The notes under the pieces were generated by a model. That model saw only the letters and a program-made list of their open reading frames with translations, made no database searches and was not told the DNA's origin. This document shows positions 19,124-27,988 of a stretch of 64,000 nt of DNA, piece after piece (position 1 is the stretch's first letter; the number at the start of each line of letters is the position of its first letter). Source of the DNA: Bradyrhizobium sp. AZCC 2262 (lineage in GTDB: Bacteria > Pseudomonadota > Alphaproteobacteria > Rhizobiales > Xanthobacteraceae); assembly GCF_036924535.1 (NCBI RefSeq), contig NZ_JAZHRT010000001.1, positions 8,060,001 to 8,124,000 on the forward strand. Direction: 5' to 3'. Made by a program: the position numbers and the translations under genes.

Positions 19124-19861
19124 GGCCGCGGCGCGTGCGTTGCGGATCAGCGTCAGCGCCGCCGCCGGATCGAGCCGACCGTCATAGAGTGCGCGGCCGG
19201 CAATGGCGCCGGCGAGCTTTTTGGCGCGCGGCTGCAACAGCGCCTTGACGTCCTCGATGGAGGCAAAGCCGCCGGAGGCGATCACGGGGATCGAGATGCG
19301 CTCGGCCAGCGCAATCGTCGCATCGAGGTTGAGGCCCTTCAAAAGGCCGTCGCGGGCGATGTCCGTGAAGATGATCACGGCGACGCCGGCATCCTCGAAT
19401 CGCTCTGCGATTTCCAGCGCGGTCACCTGCGAGGTCTCGGCCCAGCCTTCGACGGCAACCTTGCCGTCGCGGGCGTCGAGGCCAACCGCGACGCGGCCGG
19501 GAAATTTTTTCGCGGCGCCCTTCACGAGTTGAGGATCGCGCACCGCGGCGGTGCCGATGATGACGCGCGCGATGCCCTTGTCGAGCCAGGCTTCCACAGT
19601 CTTGAGATCGCGAATGCCGCCGCCGAGTTGCACCGGCATGGTGACGGCCTTGAGCATCGCCTCGACGGCAAGCGCGTTCATCGGCTTGCCGGCAAAGGCG
19701 CCGTCGAGATCGACGACGTGCAGGTATTCGAATCCTTGCTCGGCGAAGGACCGCGCCTGCGCGGCAGGATCGAGGTTGAACACGGTTGCGCGCGCCATGT
19801 CGCCCTGTTCGAGGCGCACGCACTGGCCGTTTTTCAGGTCGACGGCGGGAAAAAGAATCAC
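19121..19861 (-). CDS. hisA: Phosphoribosylformimino-AICAR ribotide isomerase
   Basis: A 246-residue (beta/alpha)8 isomerase of histidine synthesis. [16 protein letters not shown] holds the first catalytic Asp and [15 protein letters not shown] the second. I start it at GTG 19861 (MILFPAVD), which overlaps the hisH stop as GTGA; a GTG three codons upstream is also open but would give an atypical N-terminus. It sits directly after hisH in the hisB-DUF2628-hisH-hisA unit. Confidence 0.96.
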   Translation of the reverse strand: MILFPAVDLKNGQCVRLEQGDMARATVFNLDPAAQARSFAEQGFEYLHVVDLDGAFAGKPMNALAVEAMLKAVTMPVQLGGGIRDLKTVEAWLDKGIARVIIGTAAVRDPQLVKGAAKKFPGRVAVGLDARDGKVAVEGWAETSQVTALEIAERFEDAGVAVIIFTDIARDGLLKGLNLDATIALAERISIPVIASGGFASIEDVKALLQPRAKKLAGAIAGRALYDGRLDPAAALTLIRNARAAA

Positions 19862-20508
19862 GGCTTCCACTTCAGGAAATTCGAGATCAGGGCCAGGCCG
19901 AAACGCTGGCTCTTCTCGGGGTGAAACTGCGTGCCGATCGCGGTGTCCTTACCGACGATCGCCGTCACCGGCCCGCCGTAGTCGGCGCGCGCCAGCACGT
20001 CCGCCTCGTTGGAGGCATTGAGGTGATAGGAGTGAACGAAATAGGCGTGGCGTCCCTTTGGCCCGAGCGGCAACCTCTCCAGCACCGGGTGCTCGCGGAT
20101 CATGTCGAGCGTGTTCCAGCCCATGTGCGGAATCTTCAGATTTTCCTCGCGCGGCGAGATCTTCTCGACATCGCCGGCGATCCAGTTGAAGCCCTCGGTG
20201 ACGACGTGTTCCTTGCCGCGCGTGGCCATCAGCTGCATGCCGACGCAGATGCCGAAGAACGGCCGCGCCTTGACGCGTACCGCTTCCGTCATCGCTTCCA
20301 GCATGCCGTCCACGGCGTCGAGGCCGCGGCGGCAATCGGCGAAAGCGCCGACGCCCGGCAGCACAATGCGATCGGCGCGGTACACTGCCTCGGGATCGCG
20401 CGTCACCACGACTTTCTGAGGATCTTCCATGCTCCGCGCGGCCCGCTCGAAGGCCTTTGCCGCCGAGTGTAGATTGCCCGAGCCGTAATCGATGATCGCA
20501 ACGGTCAT
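19858..20508 (-). CDS. hisH: Imidazole glycerol phosphate synthase, glutaminase subunit
   Basis: A 216-residue class I glutamine amidotransferase that releases ammonia for HisF. The nucleophile is in [15 protein letters not shown]; the His and Glu of the triad are in [10 protein letters not shown] near the C-terminus. It starts in a four-base overlap with the DUF2628 gene upstream and overlaps hisA downstream, so the three are translationally coupled. Confidence 0.96.
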   Translation of the reverse strand: MTVAIIDYGSGNLHSAAKAFERAARSMEDPQKVVVTRDPEAVYRADRIVLPGVGAFADCRRGLDAVDGMLEAMTEAVRVKARPFFGICVGMQLMATRGKEHVVTEGFNWIAGDVEKISPREENLKIPHMGWNTLDMIREHPVLERLPLGPKGRHAYFVHSYHLNASNEADVLARADYGGPVTAIVGKDTAIGTQFHPEKSQRFGLALISNFLKWKP

Positions 20509-21038
20509 CGCGGCCCTCCCGGCTCCGGAAACAGGCCGATGATCCCGCCTTGCGGCAATGGCGGCGGCGGTTTGGAGAACGGCTGGCCCGGAATGTTGCG
20601 GGTCGGCGGCGGTCCGCCGCGATCGATCGCATGTTGATCGTTGGTAAGCCCGCGCTGCCGGCCGGTCCAGCGATCGAAGAAACGGCGCTCGGCCGATTCC
20701 TCGTCGTCAGCGACCACGATATCGAGCTGGCGCCATTTGCGCCGCGACAGGGTCCAGCGCCTTAAGGTGGCCGCTTCGAAGCCCATCAGGATCGCAATCA
20801 GAACATCAACGACGAAGATCGTGCCGCGGCTGGCACCCAGCGCCGCCATCCCGAACTGGATGGCGATCATCAGAACGATCCAGCCGATCAGCGCCAGCCA
20901 CAGCCGATGCCACAACAGCCAGATCACGCTCGCGACCGCAGCCCAGAAATGGAAGCCGTCACGGACAAAGACGAATCTGTCGGTCGCCGCGAGATCGGCG
21001 CCGTTGGCTACGGGAGCATGCACTGTGTAGACCGGCAT
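20505..21038 (-). CDS. DUF2628 membrane protein inside the his operon
   Basis: A 177-residue protein starting MPVYTVHAP, with [14 protein letters not shown] and two to three membrane helices ([38 protein letters not shown]), then a charged tail and a Pro/Gly-rich C-terminus. This matches DUF2628. It has no known function, but the gene is a regular neighbour of hisH and hisA in Rhizobiales. The four-base overlap with hisH ties its expression to histidine synthesis. Confidence 0.85.
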   Translation of the reverse strand: MPVYTVHAPVANGADLAATDRFVFVRDGFHFWAAVASVIWLLWHRLWLALIGWIVLMIAIQFGMAALGASRGTIFVVDVLIAILMGFEAATLRRWTLSRRKWRQLDIVVADDEESAERRFFDRWTGRQRGLTNDQHAIDRGGPPPTRNIPGQPFSKPPPPLPQGGIIGLFPEPGGPR

Positions 21039-21077
21039 CGAACCTCTCCGCCGCGAACGAAAAACGCGAACAAGAAA

Positions 21078-21671
21078 TCAGCCGCCGAGCTGACCCTTGG
21101 TGGAAGGCACCTCGCCTGCCGCACGCGGATCGATCGCGACCGCGGCACGAAGCGCCCTCGCCAGACCCTTGAAGCAGGATTCGGCGATATGATGGCTGTT
21201 CTCGCCATATAGGGTCTCGACGTGCAAAGTCACGCCGGCGTTGATGGTGAAGGCGTTGAACCATTCACGCACCAGCTCGGTGTCGAACTGGCCGACCTTG
21301 TCGCGCGGAAATTCGACCTTGAACACCAGAACCGGCCGGCCCGAAATGTCGATCACGACGCGCGACAGCGTCTCGTCCATCGGCATGTGGATCGAGGCGT
21401 AGCGGGTGATGCCGGCCATGGTGCCGAGCGCCTGCTTTACGGCTTGTCCCAGCGCGATGCCGACGTCTTCGGTGGTGTGGTGGTGGTCGACATGGAGGTC
21501 GCCATCGGCCTTCACGGTGATGTCGATGCGGGAATGCCGGGCCAAAAGGTCGAGCATATGATCGAAAAAGCCGATACCGGTCGAAACCTTGGATACGCCT
21601 GATCCATCGAGGTTCACCGCAACCTCGATGTCGGTCTCCTTGGTCTTGCGCTTGATGGACGCTGTGCGCAT
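21078..21671 (-). CDS. hisB: Imidazoleglycerol-phosphate dehydratase
   Basis: A 197-residue monofunctional HisB that dehydrates imidazole glycerol phosphate to imidazole acetol phosphate. Metal-binding motifs [20 protein letters not shown] and [18 protein letters not shown] are intact. It is the first gene of the hisB-DUF2628-hisH-hisA group on the minus strand and diverges from hslV, with a family D repeat in between. Confidence 0.97.
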   Translation of the reverse strand: MRTASIKRKTKETDIEVAVNLDGSGVSKVSTGIGFFDHMLDLLARHSRIDITVKADGDLHVDHHHTTEDVGIALGQAVKQALGTMAGITRYASIHMPMDETLSRVVIDISGRPVLVFKVEFPRDKVGQFDTELVREWFNAFTINAGVTLHVETLYGENSHHIAESCFKGLARALRAAVAIDPRAAGEVPSTKGQLGG

Positions 21672-21814
21672 GAAAACTGCTTCCCGTTGGCCGCTTGGGG
21701 GCCGAAAACGCGGCCCTTTTAACAGGCCGATGTCACCTTCGCTACTGCGGGATGACGCTTTTGGAGGCTGAACTTCGATCTATGGTGACCGGAATCCCGG
21801 CTCGTTCCGTTCTG

Positions 21815-21861
21815 ACGCGTTTTCTTTACGCGAACCGGTCCCCACTTCGCTCGAAAACGCT
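21815..21861. repeat. Palindromic intergenic repeat, family D
   Basis: GACGCGTTTTCTTTACGCGA and TCGCTCGAAAACGCT around ACCGGT, in the hisB/hslV divergent gap. It is the reverse orientation of the element at 19,036. Confidence 0.75.
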
Positions 21862-21924
21862 ACGGATGCCGCGATTGTAACCCTCCCCGCCAGCCCCTAA
21901 ATCTGACGGGAACGAGGACAATCC

Positions 21925-22476
21925 ATGCAAGCATCTGAAAACAACCTGCCGGTCTGGCACGGCACCACGATTTTAACGGTCCGCAAGGGCGGCAAGGTGG
22001 TGATCGGCGGCGATGGCCAGGTCTCGATCGGCCAGACCGTCATCAAGTCAAACGCCAAAAAGGTCCGCAAACTGGGCAAGGGCGACGTGATCGGCGGCTT
22101 TGCCGGGGCTACCGCCGACGCCTTCACCCTGTTCGAGCGGCTGGAAAGCAAGCTCGAGCAGTATCCGGGGCAATTGACCCGGGCAGCCGTCGAGCTCGCC
22201 AAGGACTGGCGGACCGACCGCTATCTGCGCCGGCTGGAAGCGATGATGATCGTCGCCGACAAGGACGTCTCGCTGGTTCTGACCGGGACCGGCGACGTGC
22301 TGGAGCCGGAAGCGGGCGTGATGGCGATCGGCTCTGGCGGCAATTATGCGCTCGCCGCCGCCCGCGCGCTGGTCGACACCGACAAGGACGCCGAGACGAT
22401 TGTTCGCCGCGCACTCGATATCGCCGCCGACATCTGCGTCTACACCAACCGCAACGTCACGATCGAAACGCTCTGA
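21925..22476 (+). CDS. hslV: ATP-dependent protease subunit HslV
   Basis: A 183-residue peptidase of the HslUV (ClpQY) protease. The propeptide is short ([13 protein letters not shown]) and the catalytic Thr starts [30 protein letters not shown] and [15 protein letters not shown] are standard HslV motifs. It forms a dodecamer capped by HslU in the cytoplasm. hslU lies 2.25 kb downstream on the same strand beyond three other genes. Confidence 0.97.
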   Translation: MQASENNLPVWHGTTILTVRKGGKVVIGGDGQVSIGQTVIKSNAKKVRKLGKGDVIGGFAGATADAFTLFERLESKLEQYPGQLTRAAVELAKDWRTDRYLRRLEAMMIVADKDVSLVLTGTGDVLEPEAGVMAIGSGGNYALAAARALVDTDKDAETIVRRALDIAADICVYTNRNVTIETL

Positions 22477-22491
22477 AGAAAGCTGCCGATC

Positions 22492-22977
22492 ATGGCGCCG
22501 GACTATGTCTTCCGCCCGATGACATCAGCAGATCTACCGCTGGTTCGGCGCTGGCTGGCGGAGCCGCATGTCGTGCAATGGTGGGGCGATCCGTCCGAGC
22601 AATATGATCTCGTCAGCGGCGACCTCGATGAACCTGCGATGGACCAGTTCATCGTCTCGGCTGGAAACAGCGATTTCGCCTATCTGCAGTGCTACGACCT
22701 GACCGCGTGGAATTCCGGCTTTGGTGAACAGCCGCGCGGCACCCGCGGCATAGATCAGTTCATCGGCGAGCGCGCCATGATCGAACGCGGCCATGGTTCG
22801 GCGTTCATTCGCGCCTTCGTCGACGCGCGCTTAAGAAACGGTGCACCGCGCATCGTCACCGATCCCGATCCGGCCAACACCCGGGCCGTTCGTGCCTACG
22901 AGAAAGCAGGCTTTGAAAAAGCTGGTATGGTCGATACACCTGATGGCCCCGCTTTATTAATGGTCCGCAACGCATGA
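22492..22977 (+). CDS. GNAT acetyltransferase, AAC(6')-like
   Basis: A 161-residue GNAT-fold N-acetyltransferase. [26 protein letters not shown] resembles aminoglycoside 6'-N-acetyltransferases and related enzymes. Acetyl-CoA binding is suggested by [13 protein letters not shown], and the [18 protein letters not shown] motif is typical. The natural substrate is unknown; the similarity does not show resistance. It starts 15 bases after hslV and overlaps the next gene by four bases. Confidence 0.85.
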   Translation: MAPDYVFRPMTSADLPLVRRWLAEPHVVQWWGDPSEQYDLVSGDLDEPAMDQFIVSAGNSDFAYLQCYDLTAWNSGFGEQPRGTRGIDQFIGERAMIERGHGSAFIRAFVDARLRNGAPRIVTDPDPANTRAVRAYEKAGFEKAGMVDTPDGPALLMVRNA

Positions 22978-23585
22978 CCTCGACCAGCAGTATCGACAAG
23001 GCTCCGACGTTCGGCACGCTTTCGACCTGGCACTGGACGCTGATCGCGGCCGGTATCCTCGCAGCGCAGGCCGCCATCCTGTATGCGATGGGACGCCTGC
23101 CGATCTGCGCCTGCGGTTACGTAAAACTCTGGCACGGCGTGGTGCAGAGTTCTGAAAACTCGCAGCACATCGCCGACTGGTACACGCTGTCGCACATCCT
23201 GCACGGCTTTCTGTTTTATGGCGCGGCCTTCCTCGCCTTCCCGCGCCTCGCCTGGCAGGGCCGCCTGATCCTCGCGATGCTGGTCGAGGGCGGTTGGGAA
23301 CTGGTCGAGAATTCCAACTGGATCATCGAACGCTATCGCGCCGGCACCATCTCGCTGGATTATTTCGGCGATACCATCGTCAACTCGATCTCCGACACGC
23401 TTGCGATGATCGGCGGCTTCCTGCTGGCGAAAAAGCTCCCGGTCGCCATCACCGTAGCCCTTGCACTTCTGTTCGAGCTCGTAATGGCGCTGCACATTCG
23501 CGACAATCTGACGCTCAACATCATCATGCTGATTCACCCCTTCGAGGCGATCAAGCTATGGCAGAGTGGGCCGCCGATTATCTAG
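22974..23585 (+). CDS. DUF2585 membrane protein
   Basis: A 203-residue inner-membrane protein with about five hydrophobic helices ([72 protein letters not shown]). The pattern [19 protein letters not shown] with conserved His and Cys, plus [23 protein letters not shown], matches DUF2585, a family of unknown function found beside hslV and hslU in Rhizobiales. It overlaps the GNAT gene (ATGA), indicating an operon with hslV. Confidence 0.85.
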   Translation: MTSTSSIDKAPTFGTLSTWHWTLIAAGILAAQAAILYAMGRLPICACGYVKLWHGVVQSSENSQHIADWYTLSHILHGFLFYGAAFLAFPRLAWQGRLILAMLVEGGWELVENSNWIIERYRAGTISLDYFGDTIVNSISDTLAMIGGFLLAKKLPVAITVALALLFELVMALHIRDNLTLNIIMLIHPFEAIKLWQSGPPII

Positions 23586-23646
23586 CATCGGTCCGCTCGC
23601 CCGCTTGCGACTGCGTTGATACGGCTTACTTTACTTCAGAGGTCTG

Positions 23647-24720
23647 ATGTCGATGGTTGCAACCGAAATTCTGGCGCGGGGCGTTGAGCAAGGCATCATA
23701 ACTGCCGAACAGGCTCAGCGCCTGCGTGCCCTGGAAAATGTTGGCGAGCTGCCCGCCTCGCCCGACGATGAACAGCTTCGTTTCATCAGCGGCTTCAGCG
23801 ACGTGTTCGTCACGATCGGACTTGCCATGTTCATTGGGGCGATAGGGTATTTCGCCCTGCTGTTCGGTGGCACAGCTGTCAGGTGGACTGCGATCGTCGT
23901 TACAGCATGGCTGCTCGCCGAATTTTTTACCCGCCAGCGACGGATGGCGCTTCCCAGCATTGTCCTGCTGATCGTGTTTGCGTTCGCGGTATTCATGGGC
24001 GCCAGCCATCTTCTGGGAGGAGGCGCCCTTTACTATTATCCTGCAGACGTCGTGCGCAACATATTCGATCTCGATCCTGAGCGACCGACCGTGCTGGCGA
24101 TCGCGGCCCTTGTTACCGTTCCGCTGACAGCGCTGCATTACTGGCGTTTTCGGGTGCCCATAACCGTTGCGGCGGGTTGCTGCGTCTTGACGGGTGCAAT
24201 CATCGGACTGACATATGGACTGGCCCCCCAGCTTCCGCACAGCGCGTACAACGTCGTAACTCTTGTTTGCGGCCTCGCGATTTTTGGCTTGGCCATGCGG
24301 TTTGATATGACCGATCCGGAACGGCTGACCCGCCGAACCGATATCGCCTTCTGGCTACATCTGCTTGCAGCGCCTCTTATCGTCCACTCGCTAATTGGCG
24401 GCGTGTTCGACGTGGGCTCGAAACTCGAACCCGAACCGGCTATTGCGGTAGTGGCGGTGTTTCTGGCGCTCAGCCTTGTCGCGGTCTTGATCGACCGCCG
24501 CGCTCTGCTCGTGTCAGGCCTTGCCTACGCCGGAGCTGCATTCTGGACTCTGATCCGCCAAGTCGGCCTTTCTGACATAACGACCCCACTCACAATCCTG
24601 ACCCTCGGCGCCTTCGTGTTGTTGCTCAGTGCCGGATGGAAGCCACTTCGTGCCGGGATATTGAAATTGACACCCCCGACGCTCGCGCGTCGCCTCCCGC
24701 AACCAACCCTCTCCGTATAA
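23647..24720 (+). CDS. Polytopic membrane protein, DUF2157-like
   Basis: A 357-residue protein. The N-terminal soluble part (ILARGVEQGIITAEQAQRLRAL) resembles the short helical domain at the start of DUF2157-type proteins, and about eight to ten membrane helices follow (for example FVTIGLAMFIGAIGYFALLF and LTILTLGAFVLLLSAGW). Function is unknown. It begins with a good ribosome binding site (TCAGAGG) and lies between the DUF2585 gene and hslU, which are usually adjacent, so it may be a later insertion. Confidence 0.7.
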   Translation: MSMVATEILARGVEQGIITAEQAQRLRALENVGELPASPDDEQLRFISGFSDVFVTIGLAMFIGAIGYFALLFGGTAVRWTAIVVTAWLLAEFFTRQRRMALPSIVLLIVFAFAVFMGASHLLGGGALYYYPADVVRNIFDLDPERPTVLAIAALVTVPLTALHYWRFRVPITVAAGCCVLTGAIIGLTYGLAPQLPHSAYNVVTLVCGLAIFGLAMRFDMTDPERLTRRTDIAFWLHLLAAPLIVHSLIGGVFDVGSKLEPEPAIAVVAVFLALSLVAVLIDRRALLVSGLAYAGAAFWTLIRQVGLSDITTPLTILTLGAFVLLLSAGWKPLRAGILKLTPPTLARRLPQPTLSV

Positions 24721-24729
24721 GATGGACGC

Positions 24730-26031
24730 ATGACCGACTTTTCTCCCCGTGAAATCGTCTCCGAACTCGACCGCTTCATTATCGGCCAGGCCGACGCCAA
24801 GCGCGCGGTATCGATCGCGCTGCGTAACCGCTGGCGGCGGCTGCAGCTCACCGGCTCGCTTCGCGAAGAGGTGCTGCCGAAAAACATCCTGATGATCGGG
24901 CCGACCGGCGTCGGCAAGACCGAGATCGCGCGGCGGCTGGCTAAATTGGCAAACGCGCCCTTCCTCAAGGTCGAGGCCACCAAGTTCACCGAGGTCGGCT
25001 ATGTCGGCCGCGATGTCGAGCAGATCGTCCGCGACCTCGTCGAGGTCGCGATCGTGCAGGTCCGCGAGCGGAAGCGCAAGGACGTGCAGGCCCGTGCACA
25101 GCAGGCTGCCGAAGAGCGCGTGCTGGATGCGCTGGTCGGACCGGCGTCGAGCCCGGCGACCCGCGATTCTTTCCGCAGGAAGCTGCGCGCCGGCGAGCTC
25201 AACGACAAGGAAATCGAGATCGAGACGCAATCGTCCGGCGGCATGCCGATGTTCGAAATCCCGGGCATGCCCGGCGCACAGATGGGCGCGATTTCGATCG
25301 GCGATATCTTTGGAAAAATGGGCGGGCGAACCAAGACGCGCCGCCTGACGGTCGAAAGCTCGCACGAGATCCTCGTCAACGAGGAATCCGACAAGCTGCT
25401 GGACAGCGATCAACTGGTGCTGGAAGCCATCAACGCGGTCGAGAACAACGGCATCGTGTTCCTCGACGAGATCGACAAGATCTGCGTGCGCGACGGCCGT
25501 AGCGGCGGCGACGTCTCGCGCGAGGGCGTGCAGCGCGACCTGCTGCCGCTGATCGAAGGCACAACCGTCACGACCAAGCACGGTTCGGTCAAGACCGACC
25601 ACATCCTGTTCATCGCGTCCGGCGCGTTCCATATCGCAAAGCCGTCGGACCTGTTGCCGGAATTGCAGGGCCGCCTGCCGATCCGCGTCGAGCTGTCGGC
25701 GCTGACGCGCGACGATATGCGCCGTATCCTGACCGAGCCGGAGGCGTCGCTGATCAAGCAATATGTCGCACTGATGCAGACCGAAGGCGTAACGCTCGAC
25801 ATCACCGACGACGCCATCGACGCGTTGGCGGATGTCGCGGTCGCCGTCAATTCGACAGTCGAGAACATCGGCGCGCGGCGGCTGCAGACGGTGATGGAAC
25901 GGGTGCTCGACGAAATTTCGTTCGCCGCGCCGGACCGGCATGGCGAGACCATCAAGGTCGATGCCGATTACGTGCAGAAGCACGTCGGCGACCTCGCCAA
26001 GAACGCGGATTTGAGCCGGTTTATTCTGTAG
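24730..26031 (+). CDS. hslU: HslU AAA+ unfoldase
   Basis: A 433-residue ATPase that unfolds substrates and feeds them into HslV. Walker A is [15 protein letters not shown] (about residues 57-71), Walker [17 protein letters not shown]; the I-domain is the variable insertion from about 110 to 230, and the C-terminus DLSRFIL ends with the residues that dock into HslV. It begins 9 bases after the upstream membrane protein gene. Length fits the family. Confidence 0.97.
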   Translation: MTDFSPREIVSELDRFIIGQADAKRAVSIALRNRWRRLQLTGSLREEVLPKNILMIGPTGVGKTEIARRLAKLANAPFLKVEATKFTEVGYVGRDVEQIVRDLVEVAIVQVRERKRKDVQARAQQAAEERVLDALVGPASSPATRDSFRRKLRAGELNDKEIEIETQSSGGMPMFEIPGMPGAQMGAISIGDIFGKMGGRTKTRRLTVESSHEILVNEESDKLLDSDQLVLEAINAVENNGIVFLDEIDKICVRDGRSGGDVSREGVQRDLLPLIEGTTVTTKHGSVKTDHILFIASGAFHIAKPSDLLPELQGRLPIRVELSALTRDDMRRILTEPEASLIKQYVALMQTEGVTLDITDDAIDALADVAVAVNSTVENIGARRLQTVMERVLDEISFAAPDRHGETIKVDADYVQKHVGDLAKNADLSRFIL

Positions 26032-26038
26032 GCATTTC

Positions 26039-26156
26039 GTAGCCCGGATGGAGCGCAGCGCAATCCGGGGACTGAGCCGCGAGCAAATCGACCTGCCCCG
26101 GATTACGCTGCGCTTCATCCGGGCTACACGCTCCATCCGGGCACGCTCCGGGCTAC
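26039..26156. repeat. Palindromic intergenic repeat, family A, extended
   Basis: GTAGCCCGGATGGAGCGCAG pairs with CTGCGCTTCATCCGGGCTAC (ending 26,127), then a further half copy ends GCTCCGGGCTAC at 26,156. It follows hslU. Confidence 0.8.
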
Positions 26157-26234
26157 TACGGCTCTCATAACCACAAGTATCTATTGTGTGCATCGGCTGG
26201 GGCCGCTATCCCGTTTGCGGTTGAGGCCGTTGGG

Positions 26235-26259
26235 GGGTCCCTGCATTCGCGGGGACGAC
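26235..26259. repeat. Half copy of repeat family B
   Basis: GGGTCCCTGCATTCGCGGGG with the trailing ACGAC is one arm of the family B repeat, ending two bases before the ATG of the next gene, so it occupies the translation initiation region. Confidence 0.7.
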
Positions 26260-26261
26260 GG

Positions 26262-27398
26262 ATGGGGGCCGATGAATTGCGTGTCTGGGAGAACCCCTGG
26301 CGCTTGATGCTTGCGGTCAATGCCGCCGTTTTGGTCGGGGTATTCCTGCACAAGATCTCGCTGCCGCCCTACGTCCCCTATATCCATCTGCTGGTCGATT
26401 ATCATTTTGGCTTCACCAAGCGCGCGTTGATCGGCGCGATCATCTCGCTGTTCGACGCCAAGCTGCCGGTGTGGGCGGCGTTCGCCCTCGGCGGCGCGGT
26501 GTGGCTGATCACGGCCGGCCTGTTCGTCCAATTGTTCCGGCGGACATTCGGGTTTGACGAAAAGCACCTGCCACTGTTCGTCTTCATGGCCGGCTCACCG
26601 TTCTTCCTGAAGAATTTCATGCATACGCTCGGGCATTTCGACATCTACGGATGCCTGTTCGCAATCGGCCTGTTGCTGATCCCGGCGCGCTCGCTGGCCT
26701 ATGTGCTGCTCGCGGCAGTGCTCTCGGCCCTGCTTGTGCTGATTCACCACATCCATCTCCTGATGTATGTGCCGACCATCGCCGCCATCGTGGTGCTGCG
26801 CTATTACCTTGCTTACGGAATGAGCCGGCAGAACGTCGCTGCTGGCATCGCGTCGCTCGTCGCGGTCGGAGTGCTCTTCATTGCAGCGCAATTCTACGGC
26901 ACGATGTCGGTGCCGGAAGCGGAATTCGTCGCGTACCTGCAGGGCAGGATGGCTGATCCATCGCAAACGAACCTGCTGAGCTTTGGCTATATCTGGTATC
27001 AACCGCTGTCGAAGGAGATTCTGGATACCTGGCAGCGCCTGCCGCACAACCTGCTCGGCATTCCCGTATTTGCGTTTCTGATCTGGCTGCACACGCCGCT
27101 CTGGGGATATTTTCGTCGCCTGGTCGACGATGCACTTTCCGTTGACGCACATCGCCGCATCGTCGCGGCCGCAATTGTCGTGATTACTCTCGGCTACCTC
27201 ATAATGTTCGCGATAGTGTTCGATTATTCCAGGTGGATTTCGAACTGGGTGGTGTGCCTGTTCCTGATCCTGCACGCTGTGAAAATGCTGCCGACCTCCA
27301 AAGACGCGCCACCGATATCGATGGATGATCGGAAGACGATGGCGTTCGGATGGATCGTGACCCTGATCCCGCGTGTCGGCATCGTGCGGCCATTTTAG
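26262..27398 (+). CDS. Polytopic membrane protein, unknown function
   Basis: A 378-residue protein with about nine to ten hydrophobic segments and little soluble sequence. Landmarks include PPYVPYIHLLVDYHFGFTKRALIG near the start, LFVFMAGSPFFLKNFMHTLGHFDIYG, and FDYSRWISNWVVCLFLILHA near the end. The N-terminal RALIG and DIYG patterns resemble some polytopic envelope proteins, but I do not recognise the family. I place the start at ATG 26262, directly after a half repeat; ATG 26307 is an alternative. It is convergent with, and overlaps by four bases, the Smr gene. Confidence 0.65.
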   Translation: MGADELRVWENPWRLMLAVNAAVLVGVFLHKISLPPYVPYIHLLVDYHFGFTKRALIGAIISLFDAKLPVWAAFALGGAVWLITAGLFVQLFRRTFGFDEKHLPLFVFMAGSPFFLKNFMHTLGHFDIYGCLFAIGLLLIPARSLAYVLLAAVLSALLVLIHHIHLLMYVPTIAAIVVLRYYLAYGMSRQNVAAGIASLVAVGVLFIAAQFYGTMSVPEAEFVAYLQGRMADPSQTNLLSFGYIWYQPLSKEILDTWQRLPHNLLGIPVFAFLIWLHTPLWGYFRRLVDDALSVDAHRRIVAAAIVVITLGYLIMFAIVFDYSRWISNWVVCLFLILHAVKMLPTSKDAPPISMDDRKTMAFGWIVTLIPRVGIVRPF

Positions 27399-27988
27399 AT
27401 TCGCGCCCGCCGCACCCGGACATACAGCGCGCCCTCACCGCCATGGCCGATATGGGCTTCCTCGAAACCGACCACCAGCGAGCGGAATTCCGGCAGGCCC
27501 AGCCATTGCGGCACCTGTCGACGCAACACGCCGCGCTCGGACTCAGCGCCTAACTTGCCCTTGCCGGTGATGATGAGCACGAAGGTCAGCCCGTCATGAT
27601 GGGCGCGCTGCAGAAACCCGAACAGCGCGCGATGCGCCCTCGTCTGCGTCATACCGTGCAGGTCGAGCCGGGCGTCGATCTCTTTCCGCCCGCGCGACAG
27701 ATGCGACCGCTCGCGGCGGCCGATTGGCGCCAGCGGCGGCGGCTCCGGCTTTGAAGGAGCAACGATTCGCGCCGGCGCGACGTGTCTCGGTGAAGCGGCG
27801 GGTTTCGGCGCGACTTTGCTATCGGCTTCGGTCGAGACGACCGATGGTTTTGAGGCGCGCCGCTTGCGCAACGGCTTGACCTGCTTGGCGACGCTTTCCC
27901 ACAGCGCGCGCTCCTCTTCGCTCAGGCCGCGCTTGCGTCGCGGCGGCTCCGGCAATTCGGGAATCAAATTAGATCGCCGGCGTTTCAT
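27395..27988 (-). CDS. Smr domain protein
   Basis: A 197-residue protein with a basic N-terminus (MKRRRSNLIPELPEPPRRKR), a variable Pro/Ala linker and a C-terminal Smr (small MutS-related) domain at about 105-195: LDLHGMTQTRAHRALFGFLQRAHHDG, FVLIITGKGKLG and the later strands. Smr domains bind or nick DNA or RNA. The start overlaps the mltA stop by four bases (ATGA), so the two are probably co-transcribed, a pairing common in Rhizobiales. Confidence 0.9.
   Translation of the reverse strand: MKRRRSNLIPELPEPPRRKRGLSEEERALWESVAKQVKPLRKRRASKPSVVSTEADSKVAPKPAASPRHVAPARIVAPSKPEPPPLAPIGRRERSHLSRGRKEIDARLDLHGMTQTRAHRALFGFLQRAHHDGLTFVLIITGKGKLGAESERGVLRRQVPQWLGLPEFRSLVVGFEEAHIGHGGEGALYVRVRRARI

Noticed and set aside
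22492..22977. GNAT gene as an antibiotic-resistance gene
   Set aside because: Similarity to AAC(6')-type enzymes is general to the fold, and the gene is a stable neighbour of hslV, not part of a mobile unit.
13563..26156. Recurrent palindromes as a CRISPR array
   Set aside because: Copies are isolated at single intergenic sites with no regular spacers and no cas genes.
24514..26193. Long minus-strand frame opposite hslU
   Set aside because: hslU is unambiguous and the antisense product has no recognisable motif.
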